Positions 42,302 through 51,641 of a DNA stretch of 64,000 nt are shown here, piece after piece (position 1 is the stretch's first letter; the number at the start of each line of letters is the position of its first letter). The stretch comes from Oscillospiraceae bacterium. GTDB lineage: Bacteria > Bacillota > Clostridia > Oscillospirales > CAG-272. The DNA is taken from positions 62,001-126,000 of the forward strand of contig SVTY01000003.1 of NCBI GenBank assembly GCA_015063535.1, read 5' to 3'. The notes below the pieces were generated by a model, which was not told where the DNA came from, made no database searches, and worked only from the letters and a program-made list of their open reading frames with translations. The position numbers and the translations under genes were made by a program.

Positions 42302-43495
42302 TCAAACATCGCTACATCCGAACAGGGCGGCACATGCCAGATAGAGGGGAGCATAAACGGTGGGAAAGTCCATCTCTGCCAGTGTCTGTGCCATACCCAA
42401 GACCGCCTCGGTCAGATCGGCGGAGCAGGAACGGTTCGGGCAGAGAGCGGCGATGATGGCACCTTCTCCGATATCTCTCACGGGGTAAAAGGTAGGAAAG
42501 TCGGTTCGCCGTTCGCTTTGGGCGGGATTGTCATAAAGGTAGCCCTCAAACAGTCCTTGGCGGAGCGGTTCTACCTCATTCCAAGGGCGGAAGCGGTCGG
42601 CAAGTGCCTTGCGATAGCAGGGCTTGCGGTACTCTCGGCTATTGGCGATCGCCGTCTGTTCTCCGTGCTCTGCCAAGCGTGTCATCAGCTCGCAAAGCAG
42701 GGGGCGGATGGTGGGGTCGGGGTCGAGATCATAGAGCGTTCGCAGGGAATACTGCATTTGCAGGAAGCAGTACATCCGATACTTCGGTAGCTCGGTAAAG
42801 CGAGAGCGTGCCAATGCTTCGTTTCGATCGTGTTGGTACAGGGCTTGCCAGTGAGGATCCTCTGTTACGTGAAATGCGGCAAGATAGAACAAGGGCAGAC
42901 GCAACCATTCATGGAGAGCAAGCTCGCCCCACAGGCGGTTGACCTTGCCTCGGGTGCCGTCCTCCCGAAGCAGGTGGTAGTCATGCTCGGGCGTGACCTG
43001 CTGCTCACAGCGGCGGGCGATTGCTGTCAGAACCCGACGGATCGCCTCCTTCTGCGTGGGGTCGCACAGGGGTGAATCATACAGGCGAACGGCGGCACAG
43101 ACCCAGTGGGTATACTGATCCCGAGAGCTTTCTATGTAATGTGCCTTGCTGTCTGCGGGGGACACACTTCTTGCGACGAAGCCACTTTCGCCGTCGGCAC
43201 ACCGCAGAAGTCCCCGAAACAACGCATCTGCCGTGGGCTTGACCCGACGGTCTTGCGTGCGGTTGTAATAGGTAACCAGCGCATCCAGTGCTGTTCCGCC
43301 GTTGAGCACCGAATCCTCCATGCCCGTTCCCCATCCGCAGGGATTGGGGATCTGTTGGCGGATGGTTTCGGGCGGGGGCAGGTGCGTCCAAGCATTGCCG
43401 CCTTTCTCGGTGATAAATTCATACAGCAGTTCGGTTTCGGGGCAGAAAAAGCGGGCGAATACCGTTTCCCACATGTGAACGATACAACTTTCCAT
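42302..43495 (-). CDS. Uncharacterised protein, possibly helical-barrel glycosidase-like
   Basis: 397 residues, no signal peptide or membrane helix, so probably cytoplasmic. Regular amphipathic helices and patterns such as N-G-G-T-A-L-D-A-L, S-R-D-Q-Y-T-H-W-V and W-G-E-L-A-L-H-E-W-L suggest an (alpha/alpha)-type barrel as in six-hairpin glycosidases. I could not identify a family or catalytic acids with certainty. AAGGAG precedes the ATG. Single gene with its own promoter. Confidence 0.6.
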   Translation of the reverse strand: MESCIVHMWETVFARFFCPETELLYEFITEKGGNAWTHLPPPETIRQQIPNPCGWGTGMEDSVLNGGTALDALVTYYNRTQDRRVKPTADALFRGLLRCADGESGFVARSVSPADSKAHYIESSRDQYTHWVCAAVRLYDSPLCDPTQKEAIRRVLTAIARRCEQQVTPEHDYHLLREDGTRGKVNRLWGELALHEWLRLPLFYLAAFHVTEDPHWQALYQHDRNEALARSRFTELPKYRMYCFLQMQYSLRTLYDLDPDPTIRPLLCELMTRLAEHGEQTAIANSREYRKPCYRKALADRFRPWNEVEPLRQGLFEGYLYDNPAQSERRTDFPTFYPVRDIGEGAIIAALCPNRSCSADLTEAVLGMAQTLAEMDFPTVYAPLYLACAALFGCSDV

Positions 43496-43524
43496 TGCTA
43501 TCTCCTTTTTTCGTCTATGGCTTC

Positions 43525-43554
43525 ATTATATCATATGGAGGTGTCGGTTGTCAA
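43525..43554 (-). promoter_or_regulatory. Promoter of the 397-residue protein gene
   Basis: Minus strand TTGACA, 18 bases, TATAAT. Confidence 0.75.
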
Positions 43555-43572
43555 TTGTTGGGAGAGAGAAAT

Positions 43573-43712
43573 CTTCTTTTTCAAAAGAAAAGGAAGCAAA
43601 AGAAAACATGGGCGGATAATAAAGATTGAGTTTTGAATGGATGAAAACGGGCGACAAAGTTCGCCCCTACGGAAAAGAGGGAAGAACCTCCAAGCCGTAG
43701 GGGCGAGATGCA
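43573..43712. repeat. A/T hairpin plus GGGCGA/TTCGCCC repeats
   Basis: CTTCTTTTTC-AAAAGAAAAGGAAG followed by CAAAAGAAAA (43573-43606), the same element as at 52677. Then GGGCGACAAAGTTCGCCC-CTACGG (43648-43671) and an inverted border GCCGTAGGGGCGA (about 43692-43705). No gene in this interval. Confidence 0.7.
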
Positions 43713-43743
43713 ATTGTCTGTTTGGTTTATGCGATGCGTAAGC

Positions 43744-46700
43744 TTATTTCCCGTTCGGCAGTTTTTTTCCGCCACGCTGGGGGGACGGTTCGGTGACGAT
43801 GGCACTTCCGCCTGTCAACAGGATCATTTTCAGAGCGGCAGTGCTGAAATCCTGCGCAATGACTGTCAGGGGCTTGTTCAGCGTGCCTCTTGCCAAGATC
43901 TTGACGTGTCCCGCACTTTGGGGAATCAGCTTTTTCTCCTTGAGGGAGTTCAGCGTGATTACCGCACCGCTTGGGAAGGTCTGCGAAATGGTATCAATAT
44001 TGATCTCCGCCTTTTTGGTTCCCGTGTAGGTTTCGGTATCCACAAAGCCGTCGGTATCCTCACGCAGCTCCTCGTTGGCTTCCAAATCGCTCATGAGTAC
44101 CTCGGCTTCCGCTACCGTGACCTCGGGAAGGGGTTCCGTCTCCGGCTTCGGTTCAGGTTGAGGCTCCGTTTCGGGCTCGGGGATCGGCTCGGGTTCAATT
44201 TGTGGCTCGGTCTCTCTCTTTGCACGCACCTCCGCAACGACAAGGAGGGCGATCCAAACTCCCAACAGTAGGGCGATGGTACCCAACAGCCAAAGGATCG
44301 CAATGCCGCCTGTGGGGCGATACAGGGTCAGTGCGGTGAAGGGAAGCATTAGATTCAGCAGGGGCAATTCCGTTTGCTTGCGTGCTTTTCGCACGGACAT
44401 CAGCACAAGCGCCAGTGCCTCGCAGAAAATGATGACGCACAGTAGGACGATCCACGGCACCAAATTGACCGTGCTTTCGCTGACGAGATAATAATCGGAA
44501 AAATGGGTGGCATCAAAGCGGATCAACCAATCCTCCGCCGTGATCTCGTAAAATTCGGCAGAGCCGTCCGCACGTACAAAGACCACGCCGATGACGTGGG
44601 AGAGATCAACGGTCTTGGGAAGAAGCAGAGAGACCTCATAGGCTCCCGTATTCGAGAGCAGCTCTTGGCTGGGACGAATGTTCATGGCGGCACTGACATA
44701 GCAGTTCTTCAACAGCTTCAGTACCTCGGCAGACGCTACGGAGCCGTCGGGCAGATAGATCTTTTTTGCCTTTGCCGCCGCCTTCAGGGTCTTGGCGATC
44801 TCGGAGTCGGTGGTACAGGTGATGGAGAGGGTCAGATCGGAGGGAAGTCCGTTCTCGGCTCGCACCTGTCCGCTGTATCCCATCTCGCCTGGGGCATATC
44901 CGTCGGGCAGGAAGGGAGTGTCGGAGTCGGCAAACAATCCGTCCTCGGTGTAAACACGGCTGATGGGAATGGCTCTCATCGCCGCAATGCCCGTATCCGC
45001 TGTTTCGATGAGGGCGGGGGCATCGCTGACTTGGGAAAAGGCACGGAGTGCCGCAAGGGTCGTTTGATACCGCTCATGCAGTTCCTGAAGCTTTTCTGCC
45101 GAATAGAGGTTTTTGCGCAACAAGAGTGCCTCATAGGCGGCAGTCAGCCTTGCCTCTCCGTCGGTCAATGCTTCCTCCAGTAGATTGGGAACGGCGTCGA
45201 TCTTCCGAAGAGCATCCGCTAAAAGGGTCTCATACTCAGACACCTGCTTGGTACGCTCCAGCTCTTCCTTACACTCGTCGATGATATCCCGAATCTCCAG
45301 ACGGCGATCCGCCGAATAGTCGTTTTCCGTGTAGGAATCCTGCAACGTCTCCTTGACAAAGGACAGGCAGTCGTCGCTTTCCTCCGCATTTGCCCGCTCG
45401 GCAAGTGCCGTTAGTGCCTCCTCGCCCTTCTTTTTGGCATTTGCCACGCCATCGGTATCGGTGGCGGCATCAAGGGCGGCCTCGGTCTCGGATTGAATTT
45501 GCTCCAGCTCTGACAGGAGGGCTTCTTTATCGGCATCGCTGATATAGCCGTAGCCGTTTATCGTATCGGTCAGCTTTTCGGCTTGTGCGCCGATCTCTTG
45601 CTTGGCTTTTTCTTGCGCCTGCGCCAGATCCTTGGCACCTGCCTCGGTCAGAAGGTTGCTTATATCCTCCTTCAAATCGGAGAGAGCCGTGTTGACCTGT
45701 TCCTTGGTATGGGTCTCGGCGACCTCCTCTAAGAAGGTATCATACTGCGTATGGACTTGGCTTTCCAAACCGTCCTGCTGTTCGGCGGAGAGATTGGGCA
45801 GACCGCTTAGCTCCTTGAGGGCATTGCTGTATTCCTCATAGGCGGCTTCGATCTGATCCAGTGTATGCGAAAGCTGTGCCAGTTCTTCGGCAAAGCTCTC
45901 CTTGGCTTGGGTAACAGTGGCTTGCTCGGTTGCCTTGGCTTTGGCGTTTCGGATATCCTCGGCATAGTCCCTCAGGGCGTTGGCACGATCCAGATAGGGC
46001 TGTTTTTCGTTTGTCTGATCGGACAATTCTTCGTCCATGGCGTGGATGCGGTCGAGCAGGTCGTCGATCTGTCCATTCAGCATTTCGGCGGTAACACAGT
46101 TTTCGATGCGAAAGATGGTGTTTTGTGCATACTCGGCGATCTCTACGTCGGTGGAGGGCGGTGTTCCCTCGCCGTTTTTCAAGGTCTTTTCTGCCTCGTC
46201 AAGGAGGGCGGCAACACCATCGGCGTTGACTCCCTCTGCCGCCTGTTCAATGTCCTCCAAGGCATCCAGCCGATTCAGACGGATCATGGCTGCCTCCGCA
46301 AGGGCAGTTTCGTTTTGGCTTTCGGTCGCTAAAATTTGCGCCGTGCCGTCGGCGGCGACGGCGTTCATATCGGATTTGTGGGAGGAAGGGCTACCGTCGG
46401 TCAGCTTTTCATGGTAGTCCTTCAGCAGGGATTCTACTGCCGTCGCCTTATCGGTCAGCCGCTTGGCGGCGTCGATCAGATCGGTATAGGGTGTTTGAGA
46501 GGCTTGATCTAGAGACAGTGCCTCTGCCCGTTCGGTTAGGTTGGCTTCGGCATCGGTGGCAATGCGGTTGAAGGCTTCCTCGCTTGCATCGTTGGGGATT
46601 GCCGCAGTGATCTTCTCCGCCATGTGTGCCTTATAGGCATCCACCAAAGCGGAAAGCTCTTCCGCCAGTACCTTCTGGGCTGCCGACGACAGCTTGTCCG

Positions 46701-48312
46701 CATCGGTCAGTGCCGATTCCAGCGACGATTGTTCGGTGTTGGGCTTGACAGAGGCATCATTTTGGAAAATAGGATGGTCGTTCCGATATGCCGTTGCCTC
46801 TGCTTTTGCGATGGTTTTACCGAAATCGGTGTTCGCAGGTTCTCCTGTTGCGGGATCGGTTGCCGTGCCGTTTGTCACTTGGTCAAGGGTGGCTTGTCCC
46901 TTTGCCAACAGGGCATCTCCGTTTTGATATTGAAGCGTAAGCTCGGCTGACAGGGCGGAGAGATCTTCACCGCTGACGTAGTCTTCTACGGTATTGAGGG
47001 CTTTGACCGATCGGTCAAACCAATGCAGGCGATCCTTTGCCTGCTTTAACGTATTCTGAAGCTCTTCGAAGGAACAGACATCCAGCAATTTGTCGGTGGC
47101 TGTGGGATCGGCATATAGGGTGACCAGTGCATTTCTTGCACTTCCTTCGGCTCCCGAATAGCCATCCAAGGACAGGCTCTGCTCATAGGCGGTCAGCTCG
47201 TCCTTAGCCTTTGCCCGTGCTAAAAGCGCATCATAATTGGCAAACAGGGGGGTCACTTGCGCAGGAAAGCTTCCGTGGTCGGTTTCATCGCCCACCTTGG
47301 TTCGGAGGGAGGAAAGGTAGGCACGCTCGTAGGTATCGGCTTCTTCGGCACTTTCGATAAGCTCATTCAGCAATGCCTGTACGGCACTTCCCAAGGCTCT
47401 GTTCATATCGCTGACCGAGGTCATGGCGGGCATTTCCTGTGTTCCCATGACCGAATCCAAAAAGAGTCCTATTGCGGTTTTGGCACCGCCTTCGTCTATC
47501 GCCACATCTGCAAGTGCAAAGGAATCGGGGGAGGCGACCTCGTACAGCGTCAGATAGACCTGACGGAGCTCTTCCGCTACTTGCTCCCGATTGCGCTGAT
47601 CGGTCACCTTGGTTTTGGTATCGGCATACAGCTTGGTGTAGCCATCTTCCGTATTGTATATTACGTTGACAACATCGTGGTAGGGGAGGAAATCTGTGGC
47701 GTATTTCTTGCCTTCCAATTGGGAGAGAGCCTCAAAAACAATGGTTGGGATCTCGGAATCGGGGAGGTCGGTGCTCAACTGCAATTGATTCAGCTTCAGC
47801 GTGTAGATCGCCTTCAGCAGAGCGGTGTAGCAGCTTTCCACCGCAGGTGTGCCGCTGCTGACCGAAAAGAAGGACAGATCGGGATCGGTTTTGTCTGCCG
47901 TAGTGTATCCGTCGCTCTCCCACTCGGAGAGATTGGGGTCGATCTTTTTCCATTGGTTACGGTAGACCGTGCTGATTTCTTCGTTGGTGCGAATCTCCTC
48001 CGGCTGTCGGTAATAGATCCAAGTTAAAATACCGGCGGAAACACCCTGTTGATAGATTACCTCTACTTGCTCGTCGGAGGTGTTGGCAGGTAATTTTGCC
48101 AGTTCATCCACATAGAACCAAACCGCATTGGAGGGATAGATTTCCGAGCTGTGATTTGGGAGCTTTTGCGCATATTGGGTATATAGCTCATAAAGCGCAT
48201 TGCGCCTTTGATCCAAATAGGTGGCTTCCGAGGCTCCCACTGCGCAGAATAGCAGAGAAGCAAGCAATAAGACCGATATAAAAAAGGTCAGAAATCTGAC
48301 AGCATGTTTCAT
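43744..48312 (-). CDS. Giant membrane-anchored coiled-coil protein with C-terminal uL15-like domain
   Basis: 1522 residues from the ATG at 48312 (AAAGGGG upstream). A signal peptide (1-30) leads to a ~1100-residue, acidic, Ala/Glu/Asp-rich helical region with repeated three-helix-like units (A-L-x-x-A-x-x-L, Y-x-x-x-L), resembling FIVAR-type surface stalks. Two membrane helices are at about 1282-1307 and 1335-1359, then a P-E-P-E-T-E repeat linker. Residues ~1433-1507 match the C-terminal half of ribosomal protein uL15: V-T/I-T-L-N-S-L-K-E-K-K-L, V-K-I-L-A-R-G-T-L, L-T-V-I-A-Q-D-F-S, A-L-K-M-I-L-L-T-G-G. It cannot be the ribosomal protein, as the N-terminal rRNA-binding part is absent. From memory, such uL15-tailed membrane proteins recur in gut Clostridia without known function. 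Confidence 0.82.
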   Translation of the reverse strand: MKHAVRFLTFFISVLLLASLLFCAVGASEATYLDQRRNALYELYTQYAQKLPNHSSEIYPSNAVWFYVDELAKLPANTSDEQVEVIYQQGVSAGILTWIYYRQPEEIRTNEEISTVYRNQWKKIDPNLSEWESDGYTTADKTDPDLSFFSVSSGTPAVESCYTALLKAIYTLKLNQLQLSTDLPDSEIPTIVFEALSQLEGKKYATDFLPYHDVVNVIYNTEDGYTKLYADTKTKVTDQRNREQVAEELRQVYLTLYEVASPDSFALADVAIDEGGAKTAIGLFLDSVMGTQEMPAMTSVSDMNRALGSAVQALLNELIESAEEADTYERAYLSSLRTKVGDETDHGSFPAQVTPLFANYDALLARAKAKDELTAYEQSLSLDGYSGAEGSARNALVTLYADPTATDKLLDVCSFEELQNTLKQAKDRLHWFDRSVKALNTVEDYVSGEDLSALSAELTLQYQNGDALLAKGQATLDQVTNGTATDPATGEPANTDFGKTIAKAEATAYRNDHPIFQNDASVKPNTEQSSLESALTDADKLSSAAQKVLAEELSALVDAYKAHMAEKITAAIPNDASEEAFNRIATDAEANLTERAEALSLDQASQTPYTDLIDAAKRLTDKATAVESLLKDYHEKLTDGSPSSHKSDMNAVAADGTAQILATESQNETALAEAAMIRLNRLDALEDIEQAAEGVNADGVAALLDEAEKTLKNGEGTPPSTDVEIAEYAQNTIFRIENCVTAEMLNGQIDDLLDRIHAMDEELSDQTNEKQPYLDRANALRDYAEDIRNAKAKATEQATVTQAKESFAEELAQLSHTLDQIEAAYEEYSNALKELSGLPNLSAEQQDGLESQVHTQYDTFLEEVAETHTKEQVNTALSDLKEDISNLLTEAGAKDLAQAQEKAKQEIGAQAEKLTDTINGYGYISDADKEALLSELEQIQSETEAALDAATDTDGVANAKKKGEEALTALAERANAEESDDCLSFVKETLQDSYTENDYSADRRLEIRDIIDECKEELERTKQVSEYETLLADALRKIDAVPNLLEEALTDGEARLTAAYEALLLRKNLYSAEKLQELHERYQTTLAALRAFSQVSDAPALIETADTGIAAMRAIPISRVYTEDGLFADSDTPFLPDGYAPGEMGYSGQVRAENGLPSDLTLSITCTTDSEIAKTLKAAAKAKKIYLPDGSVASAEVLKLLKNCYVSAAMNIRPSQELLSNTGAYEVSLLLPKTVDLSHVIGVVFVRADGSAEFYEITAEDWLIRFDATHFSDYYLVSESTVNLVPWIVLLCVIIFCEALALVLMSVRKARKQTELPLLNLMLPFTALTLYRPTGGIAILWLLGTIALLLGVWIALLVVAEVRAKRETEPQIEPEPIPEPETEPQPEPKPETEPLPEVTVAEAEVLMSDLEANEELREDTDGFVDTETYTGTKKAEINIDTISQTFPSGAVITLNSLKEKKLIPQSAGHVKILARGTLNKPLTVIAQDFSTAALKMILLTGGSAIVTEPSPQRGGKKLPNGK

Positions 48313-48372
48313 GAAATAATACCCCTTTGCAGACAAAAATAACCCCATCGGACAAGCCGATTTTATAGATAT

Positions 48373-48401
48373 ATTGTACCATTTTTCCCTTTTTTAGTCA
48401 A
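48373..48401 (-). promoter_or_regulatory. Promoter of the giant uL15-tailed protein gene
   Basis: Minus strand TTGACT, 17 bases, TACAAT. Confidence 0.78.
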
Positions 48402-48546
48402 TGGTAAAGAAAAAAATATCCAAGAAAAAAAACAAAAATTTTCGGTTCGTTCAAGGAGGTGTCCCGAATGCGGGAGGAAGACTTCGGTTTCTGTCGAAGC
48501 AGGAGGAGTAATTTTGTCGAGAGCGGAAAATAATTCGTCAAAGATA

Positions 48547-48575
48547 TTGCAATTTTGCTTTGATTCTGCTATAAT
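48547..48575 (+). promoter_or_regulatory. Promoter of the ACT/UPF0210 operon
   Basis: TTGCAA, 17 bases, TATAAT. Confidence 0.75.
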
Positions 48576-48611
48576 AATAAATATAAATAAGTATGTGAAA
48601 AGAGGTAGCGT

Positions 48612-48881
48612 ATGAAAGCAGTAATTACCGTTGTGGGACATGACAGCCGAGGCATCATTGCAACGGTTAGCACCAAGTGTGCCGAGGCGGGTGCCAATAT
48701 CATCGAGATTTCCCAAAGCGTGTTGAAGGAATATTTTGCCATGATTATGGTGATCGATGTTTCCGCACTGAACGTGCATTTTACCGATTTTGTGGATGAC
48801 ATGCGGCGGCTTGGCGAGGCGAATAATCTGGATATCCGTGCGATGCATGAGGATATTTTCAATTCCATGCATAAGATCTGA
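48612..48881 (+). CDS. ACT-domain protein (UPF0237)
   Basis: 89 residues, a single ACT fold: [14 protein letters not shown] at the ligand-binding first strand-loop, then A-N-I-I-E-I-S-Q and two further strands. UPF0237 proteins are stand-alone ACT regulators that probably bind a small ligand such as an amino acid. AGAGGT precedes the ATG. The next gene starts 8 bases after its stop; this pairing with UPF0210 is conserved across Firmicutes and Archaea, though the joint function is unknown. Confidence 0.92.
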   Translation: MKAVITVVGHDSRGIIATVSTKCAEAGANIIEISQSVLKEYFAMIMVIDVSALNVHFTDFVDDMRRLGEANNLDIRAMHEDIFNSMHKI

Positions 48882-48889
48882 GGTGCGCC

Positions 48890-50254
48890 ATGAGCATGAT
48901 CAACATTCACGATATTCTGGAAACCATCAACATGATAAAGGAAGAGAACCTGGATATCCGTACCATTACCATGGGGATCTCCCTGTATGATTGCGCCGGA
49001 GACGACATTCAGACCGTTTGCGACCGCATCTACGATAAGATCACGACCACCGCAGAGCGGCTGGTGCCTGTGGGCTGTGAGATCGAAAAGGAGCTGGGAA
49101 TTCCGATCATCAACAAGCGGGTCTCGGTCACGCCGATCTCCTTGGTCGGCGGAAAATACAGTCCTGAGGATTATATTCGCATTGCCCATACCTTGGATCG
49201 GGCGGCGCATACACTGGGGATCAACTTTTTGGGCGGCTATGGGGCACTGGTGCAAAAGGGCTTTACCGACAACGCACGGAATCTGATCGACTCGATTCCC
49301 GTCGCTCTTGCCGAGACAGAGCGGGTCTGCTCCTCGGTCAATGTGGCGTCCACCAAGGCGGGTATTAACATGGATGCGGTGGCTCTGATGGGGCAGATCA
49401 TCAAAAAGACGGCATATCTGACCAAGGACAAGGAATCCATCGGCTGTGCCAAGCTGGTGGTCTTTGCCAATGTGCCTGAGGACAACCCCTTTATGGCAGG
49501 TGCCTTCCACGGTGTGGGTGAGGCGGAAACGGTCATCAATGTGGGCGTATCGGGGCCCGGTGTGGTCAGCTCCGCCATTCGGAGAGCAGGGAATTGCGAT
49601 TTCTCCGCATTGGCGGAGACCATCAAAAAGACTGCCTTTAAGATCACCCGTATGGGTCAGCTGGTTGCCGCCAAAGCATCCGAGCGATTGGGCGTTCCCT
49701 TTGGGATCGTCGATCTCTCCTTGGCACCCACGCCTGCTGTGGGCGATTCGGTTGCCCATATTCTGGAGGGTATGGGCTTGGAGAAGTGCGGCGGACACGG
49801 CACTACGGCGGCGTTGGCTCTGCTGAATGATGCCGTCAAGAAGGGCGGTGTGATGGCGTCCTCCCATGTGGGCGGACTGTCGGGTGCCTTTATCCCCGTA
49901 TCGGAGGATGCGGGTATGATCGATGCCGTTACCTGCGGTGCTTTGTCCTTAGAAAAGCTGGAAGCCATGACTGCCGTTTGCTCGGTGGGGCTGGATATGA
50001 TCGCCGTTCCCGGTGACACCACTGCCGAGACCATCAGCGGTATCATTGCCGACGAGATCTCTATCGGGGTTGCCAACACCAAGACCACGGCGGTTCGGCT
50101 GATCCCCGCTTACGGAAAGAGCGTGGGCGATTCGGTGGAGTTTGGCGGACTTCTTGGCTATGCGCCCATTATGAAGCTCAGCGAGTATTCCTGTGCCGAT
50201 TTCATCGCAAGAGGCGGACGGATCCCCGCTCCCATCCATTCCTTGAAAAACTGA
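48890..50254 (+). CDS. UPF0210 (PFL family, DUF711) protein
   Basis: 454 residues, the usual length of UPF0210. Signatures: R-T-I-T-M-G-I-S-L at the start, [36 protein letters not shown] and G-V-S-G-P-G-V-V, all conserved family blocks. The name PFL family comes from distant structural similarity to the pyruvate formate-lyase barrel; the glycyl-radical and Cys-Cys motifs are absent. Catalytic role unknown. Co-transcribed with the ACT gene, which may sense its substrate or product. Confidence 0.92.
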   Translation: MSMINIHDILETINMIKEENLDIRTITMGISLYDCAGDDIQTVCDRIYDKITTTAERLVPVGCEIEKELGIPIINKRVSVTPISLVGGKYSPEDYIRIAHTLDRAAHTLGINFLGGYGALVQKGFTDNARNLIDSIPVALAETERVCSSVNVASTKAGINMDAVALMGQIIKKTAYLTKDKESIGCAKLVVFANVPEDNPFMAGAFHGVGEAETVINVGVSGPGVVSSAIRRAGNCDFSALAETIKKTAFKITRMGQLVAAKASERLGVPFGIVDLSLAPTPAVGDSVAHILEGMGLEKCGGHGTTAALALLNDAVKKGGVMASSHVGGLSGAFIPVSEDAGMIDAVTCGALSLEKLEAMTAVCSVGLDMIAVPGDTTAETISGIIADEISIGVANTKTTAVRLIPAYGKSVGDSVEFGGLLGYAPIMKLSEYSCADFIARGGRIPAPIHSLKN

Positions 50255-50264
50255 TGTGTCTACA

Positions 50265-50294
50265 CAGCCCCTACCACATGGCAGGGGCTTTTTC
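50265..50294 (+). terminator. Terminator of the ACT/UPF0210 operon
   Basis: AGCCCCTACC pairs with GGCAGGGGCT (one mismatch) around ACAT, followed by TTTTTC. Confidence 0.85.
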
Positions 50295-50497
50295 ATTTTC
50301 TGTCCACACAAAAAGAAAAAGACAGCATAAATTTCCTTGTCGGCGGGTAATAATATCGAATAAGATACGGATTTGACAAAAAAATACAGACCTCCGAAGT
50401 TAGGGGTTCTACAAATACCCCATTAAATCAGCGATCTGCTACTTATAGTATATCACAAAATTCCGAAAAGTCAATAGGAAATAGGAAAATTTCTCTT

Positions 50498-50578
50498 TCC
50501 AATAGCAAGGGTACAAAGCTCTCTCAGGAGCAAAGCGAATTGTTCAAGGACAGCAAGGTAACGGACGAAAAAGGAAAA
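50498..50578 (+). pseudogene. Relic of a phage-type (MuF-like/polyvalent protein) coding segment
   Basis: The 350-base gap 50255-50606 has no intact gene. In one frame it reads N-S-K-G-T-K-L-S-Q-E-Q-S-E-L-F-K-D-S-K-V and then T-D-E-K-G. From memory this resembles the segment that in phage and mobile-element proteins precedes an ADP-ribosyltransferase-like Y-H-G-T block (consensus style L-T-x-E-Q-x-x-F-F-K-D-S-K-V-R-D-E-N-G). Here the Y-H-G-T part is missing and the frame runs on into the next gene's ribosome site. An upstream TTGACA (50373) has no matching -10. Confidence 0.45.
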
Positions 50579-50606
50579 AATTCCGAAAGAAAAGAGGATA
50601 TACACC

Positions 50607-51569
50607 ATGCAAAAAAGAGGTCTGTTGCTCGGCACGGGACTGACCGTCACGCTCGGCTTAGGGAGCGCCCTTTCCTACGGAATTTCCAAGGGACTGGTTC
50701 AAATGGCGCTCCATCGGGACCTTTCTCCCTTGGGAAAACGGCTCCGCCTGTCGGGCAAACGGACGGCAATGGACGAAAAAAAGGAAGAGATCTTATCCCA
50801 CTATGCCAAAAAGCTGTCGGGTGCAGGATGTGAGGCGGTGGCGATCACGGGACGGGATGGGGTTCGTTTGGTGGGGCATTGGTATCCCTGTGATGCCCCG
50901 AAGCGGGTGATCGTTGCCATGCATGGCTGGCGGTCGGCGTGGGATCGGGACTTCGGGAAGATCGCAGAGTTTTGGCACAAAGAGGGGTGCAGTATTTTAT
51001 TTGCCGAGCAACGGGGACAGAACAACAGCGGAGGGGAGTATATGACCTTCGGATATCTGGAGCGTTTTGATTGCTTGGCTTGGCTTCGTTGGGCTGAACG
51101 GACGGTGACGGGAGAATTGCCCCTCTATGCGGCGGGCATTTCCATGGGGGCATCTACGGTGCTGATGGCGGCGGGGTTGCCTCTGCCGAGGCGTGTCAGG
51201 GGGATCATTGCCGATTGCGGTTTTACCTCCGCCGAGGCGATCTGGCGGCATGTGGTGCAAAACAATTTGCGGCTGTCGTACGATTGGCACCGTCCGATGA
51301 TCCGTCGGCTCTGCAAAAAGACCCTTCATGCCGATATGGGAACGGTGACGACGCAAGGTGCGCTGCGGCAGGCAACGGTTCCCGTTTTGTTTATTCACGG
51401 AAGTGAGGACACCTTTGTTCCCATTGAGATGACCTATGAAAATTACAAGGCATGCGCTTCTCCCAAGGAGCTTTTGGTGGTGCCTGATGCGGGGCACGGA
51501 CAGAGCTATTATCGGGAGCCGAAAAAATATGAGGCGGCACTGAAGCGCTTTTGGTGTTTATATGATTGA
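50607..51569 (+). CDS. Alpha/beta hydrolase with N-terminal membrane helix
   Basis: 320 residues. A helix at about 5-28 anchors the protein or serves as leader. The hydrolase domain has H-G-W-R-S (oxyanion region), the elbow G-I-S-M-G-A-S with Ser179, Asp in G-S-E-D-T-F-V-P and His in D-A-G-H-G-Q-S-Y, a complete triad. F-A-E-Q-R-G-Q-N-N-S-G-G is typical of the BAAT/YqkD-like subgroup found in Firmicutes. An esterase or amidase of unknown substrate. AGAGGA precedes the ATG. Confidence 0.87.
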   Translation: MQKRGLLLGTGLTVTLGLGSALSYGISKGLVQMALHRDLSPLGKRLRLSGKRTAMDEKKEEILSHYAKKLSGAGCEAVAITGRDGVRLVGHWYPCDAPKRVIVAMHGWRSAWDRDFGKIAEFWHKEGCSILFAEQRGQNNSGGEYMTFGYLERFDCLAWLRWAERTVTGELPLYAAGISMGASTVLMAAGLPLPRRVRGIIADCGFTSAEAIWRHVVQNNLRLSYDWHRPMIRRLCKKTLHADMGTVTTQGALRQATVPVLFIHGSEDTFVPIEMTYENYKACASPKELLVVPDAGHGQSYYREPKKYEAALKRFWCLYD

Positions 51570-51589
51570 GAGATTTTTGCGAATTTTGC

Positions 51590-51618
51590 TTGCAAATGGA
51601 TGGAAAATATGATATACT
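51590..51618 (+). promoter_or_regulatory. Promoter of the D-lactate dehydrogenase gene
   Basis: TTGCAA, 17 bases, TATACT. Confidence 0.72.
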
Positions 51619-51641
51619 AATAAAAAAATGGAGTACAGACA

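Noticed and set aside
43744..44040. Ribosomal protein gene rplO
   Set aside because: The uL15-like part is continuous with a 1522-residue membrane protein and lacks the Gly/Arg-rich N-terminal half of real uL15; no ribosomal operon context.
48890..50254. Second pyruvate formate-lyase, suggested by the family name PFL
   Set aside because: No glycyl-radical motif and no Cys-Cys pair; it matches UPF0210.
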